64,000 nt of DNA from Pseudescherichia sp031998825 (GTDB taxonomy: Bacteria; Pseudomonadota; Gammaproteobacteria; Enterobacterales; Enterobacteriaceae), in NCBI RefSeq assembly GCF_031998825.1, contig NZ_DAMACX010000021.1, positions 10,677 to 74,676 on the forward strand. The letters are read 5' to 3'. Positions 62,413-64,000 of the stretch are shown here, piece by piece (position 1 is the stretch's first letter; each line of letters begins with the position of its first letter). A model generated the notes under the pieces. It had not been told where the DNA came from. It made no database searches and saw only the letters and a program-made list of their open reading frames with translations. The position numbers and the translations under genes were made by a program.

Positions 62413-63084
62413 ATGTCAGACAACAATGATGCAAATAACAGCGATCTGCAGCACATCGCCCACCTGCGCCGGGAGTACACGAAAGGCGGCCTGCGGCGCA
62501 CCGATCTCCCTGCCCAGCCGTTAGATCTCTTTGAACGCTGGCTTAGCCAGGCCTGCGAAGCCCGCCTTGCCGATCCGACGGCGATGGTTGTCGCCACGGT
62601 TGATGAGAAAGGCCAGCCTTACCAGCGTATCGTTTTGCTTAAGCACTACGATGAAAAAGGGCTAGTGTTCTACACTAACCTTGGCAGCCGTAAAGCGCAT
62701 CATATTGAAAACAATCCGCAAATCAGCCTGCTGTTTCCCTGGCATATGCTCGAGCGCCAGGTAATGGTCATCGGCAAGGCAGAACGCCTCTCTACTCTGG
62801 AGGTGGTGAAGTACTTCCACAGCCGCCCGCGCGACAGCCAGATCGGTGCCTGGGTCTCCCAGCAGTCCAGCCGCATCTCCGCCCGCGGCGTTCTCGAAAG
62901 CAAGTTTCTTGAGCTTAAGCAGAAATTTCAGCAGGGGGAAGTGCCGCTGCCCAGCTTCTGGGGCGGCTTCCGCGTCAGCATTGAGCAGATGGAGTTCTGG
63001 CAGGGGGGCGAACACCGTCTCCATGACCGTTTTTTATACCAGCGTGAAAACAACGGCTGGAAAATCGATCGTCTCGCGCCTTAA
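62413..63084 (+). CDS. pdxH: Pyridoxamine 5'-phosphate oxidase
   Basis: 223 aa; E. coli is 218, the extra residues lie in the Asn/Asp-rich start (MSDNNDANNSDL). FMN enzyme making PLP. RIVLLKHYDEKGLVFYTN near 76, SRPRDSQIGAW near 136, FWQGGEHRLHDRF near 196. Its product is the cofactor of SufS. Confidence 0.97.
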   Translation: MSDNNDANNSDLQHIAHLRREYTKGGLRRTDLPAQPLDLFERWLSQACEARLADPTAMVVATVDEKGQPYQRIVLLKHYDEKGLVFYTNLGSRKAHHIENNPQISLLFPWHMLERQVMVIGKAERLSTLEVVKYFHSRPRDSQIGAWVSQQSSRISARGVLESKFLELKQKFQQGEVPLPSFWGGFRVSIEQMEFWQGGEHRLHDRFLYQRENNGWKIDRLAP

Positions 63085-63104
63085 TCGCTGAAAAATGTTG
63101 ATTT

Positions 63105-63136
63105 AAGCGCTGGTACTCCTTGTTCCAGCGCTTTAT
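63105..63136 (+). terminator. Terminator of pdxH
   Basis: AAGCGCTGG / CCAGCGCTT, 9 bp, 11-base loop, then TATTC. Confidence 0.65.
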
Positions 63137-63209
63137 TCTATCCCTCTTTCGTAACGAGCGAAAAGTCGTGTACCGGCAAAGGTGCAGCGTTTGATACATG
63201 GAGAATTTG

Positions 63210-64000
63210 ATGGCAAGCGGTAACTTGATTAAACAATTGCAAGAGCGGGGCCTCGTTGCCCAGGTGACGGACGAAAATGCGTTAGCAGAGCGACTGGCGC
63301 AAGGCCCGATCGCGCTCTATTGCGGCTTCGATCCCACCGCTGACAGCTTGCATTTGGGGCATCTGGTTCCATTGTTATGCCTGAAACGCTTCCAGCAGGC
63401 AGGCCACAAGCCTGTGGCGCTGGTGGGTGGCGCAACGGGCCTGATTGGCGATCCGAGCTTTAAAGCCGCCGAGCGTAAACTGAACACTGAAGATACCGTC
63501 CAGGAGTGGGTAGATAAGATCCGCAAGCAGGTTGCGCCTTTCCTCGACTTCGACTGCGGTGACAACTCAGCGATTGCGGCGAACAACTACGACTGGTTTG
63601 GCGGCATGAACGTGCTGACCTTCCTGCGCGATATCGGGAAGCACTTCTCTGTAAACCAGATGATCAACAAAGAGGCGGTGAAGCAGCGTCTGAACCGTGA
63701 CGATCAGGGCATCTCCTTTACCGAGTTCTCCTATAACCTGCTGCAGGGCTACGATTTCGCCTGCCTGAATAAGCTACACGGCGTGGCGTTGCAGATTGGC
63801 GGCTCCGATCAGTGGGGTAACATCACCTCCGGTATCGACCTGACCCGCCGCCTGCACCAGAACCAGGTCTTCGGCCTGACCGTTCCGCTGATCACCAAAG
63901 CCGACGGCACCAAGTTTGGTAAAACCGAGGGCGGCGCAGTATGGCTCGATCCGAAGAAAACCAGCCCGTATAAGTTCTACCAGTTCTGGATCAACACCGC
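63210..64000 (+). CDS. tyrS: Tyrosyl-tRNA synthetase (3' end cut)
   Basis: First 263 codons; the window ends inside the gene. ATG 63210 follows TGGAGAATTTG. Class I synthetase: HIGH-type HLGH near residue 50, tyrosine pocket YCGFDPT near 36, KMSKS-type KFGKT near 236. Follows pdxH as in E. coli. Confidence 0.97.
   Translation, partial: MASGNLIKQLQERGLVAQVTDENALAERLAQGPIALYCGFDPTADSLHLGHLVPLLCLKRFQQAGHKPVALVGGATGLIGDPSFKAAERKLNTEDTVQEWVDKIRKQVAPFLDFDCGDNSAIAANNYDWFGGMNVLTFLRDIGKHFSVNQMINKEAVKQRLNRDDQGISFTEFSYNLLQGYDFACLNKLHGVALQIGGSDQWGNITSGIDLTRRLHQNQVFGLTVPLITKADGTKFGKTEGGAVWLDPKKTSPYKFYQFWINT

Noticed and set aside
1..64000. CRISPR arrays, rRNA genes, insertion sequences
   Set aside because: No regularly spaced repeats, rRNA sequence or transposase ORF was seen anywhere in the window.

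Overview
The window reads as a chromosomal segment of an enterobacterium of the Enterobacter/Leclercia/Klebsiella/Escherichia kind. Nearly all core genes match E. coli K-12 genes in sequence and order, but the segment runs in the opposite direction to the K-12 map. I cannot fix the genus from sequence alone.

Layout. (1) 1-10,083: aroH promoter with a TrpR operator, ppsR, ppsA, a membrane protein not at this place in E. coli, the sRNA rprA, ydiK, ydiJ, menI. (2) 10,084-12,495: lpxP at a locus where E. coli does not have it, a small membrane protein behind a Fur-box-like site, and on the other strand a zinc-ribbon ORF with no ATG/GTG/TTG start preceded by a 24-codon ORF with a near-ideal Shine-Dalgarno. 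(3) 12,496-21,175: sufABCDSE under Fur and IscR-like sites, ldtE, lpp, pykF. (4) 21,400-40,660: accessory block. It holds a LysR regulator divergent from two holin-like genes, an unknown ORF, a GNAT, a protein with two beta-gamma-crystallin motifs, then a yeeO-amn segment with two tRNA-Asn genes (found elsewhere in E. coli), an exported unknown protein, a 46-aa acidic ORF, an MscS-type channel, and four minus-strand genes: a halovibrin-like exported protein with Ig-like domains, two large crystallin/Ig-like paralogues with different C-termini, and a small Ig-like protein. (5) 40,678-64,000: E. coli-like block tRNA-Val x2, mdtK, ribE, cfa, punC, punR, purR, ynhF, ydhP, mepH, grxD, rnt, gloA, nemA, nemR, ydhL, ydhF, sodC, ydhKJI, slyA, slyB, anmK, mliC, pdxH, tyrS (cut by the edge). 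sodB and lhr are missing from their E. coli positions.

Working together. PpsR/PpsA/PykF form the PEP-pyruvate switch, with Cra-like sites at ppsA and pykF. Suf builds Fe-S clusters under iron or oxidative stress. LdtE and Lpp act at the peptidoglycan-outer membrane interface. NemR/NemA/GloA detoxify electrophiles. YdhIJK is an efflux set beside slyA.

Most unusual part. Three crystallin/Ig-like genes lack an obvious signal peptide, are separate units each with its own strong ribosome site, and share a motif at almost the same distance (48-52 bp) upstream of the start. They lie within 20 kb of a LysR-linked holin pair. I propose, as inference only, a co-regulated set of modular effector-like proteins possibly released by a holin-dependent route; no endolysin or spanin is seen in the window.
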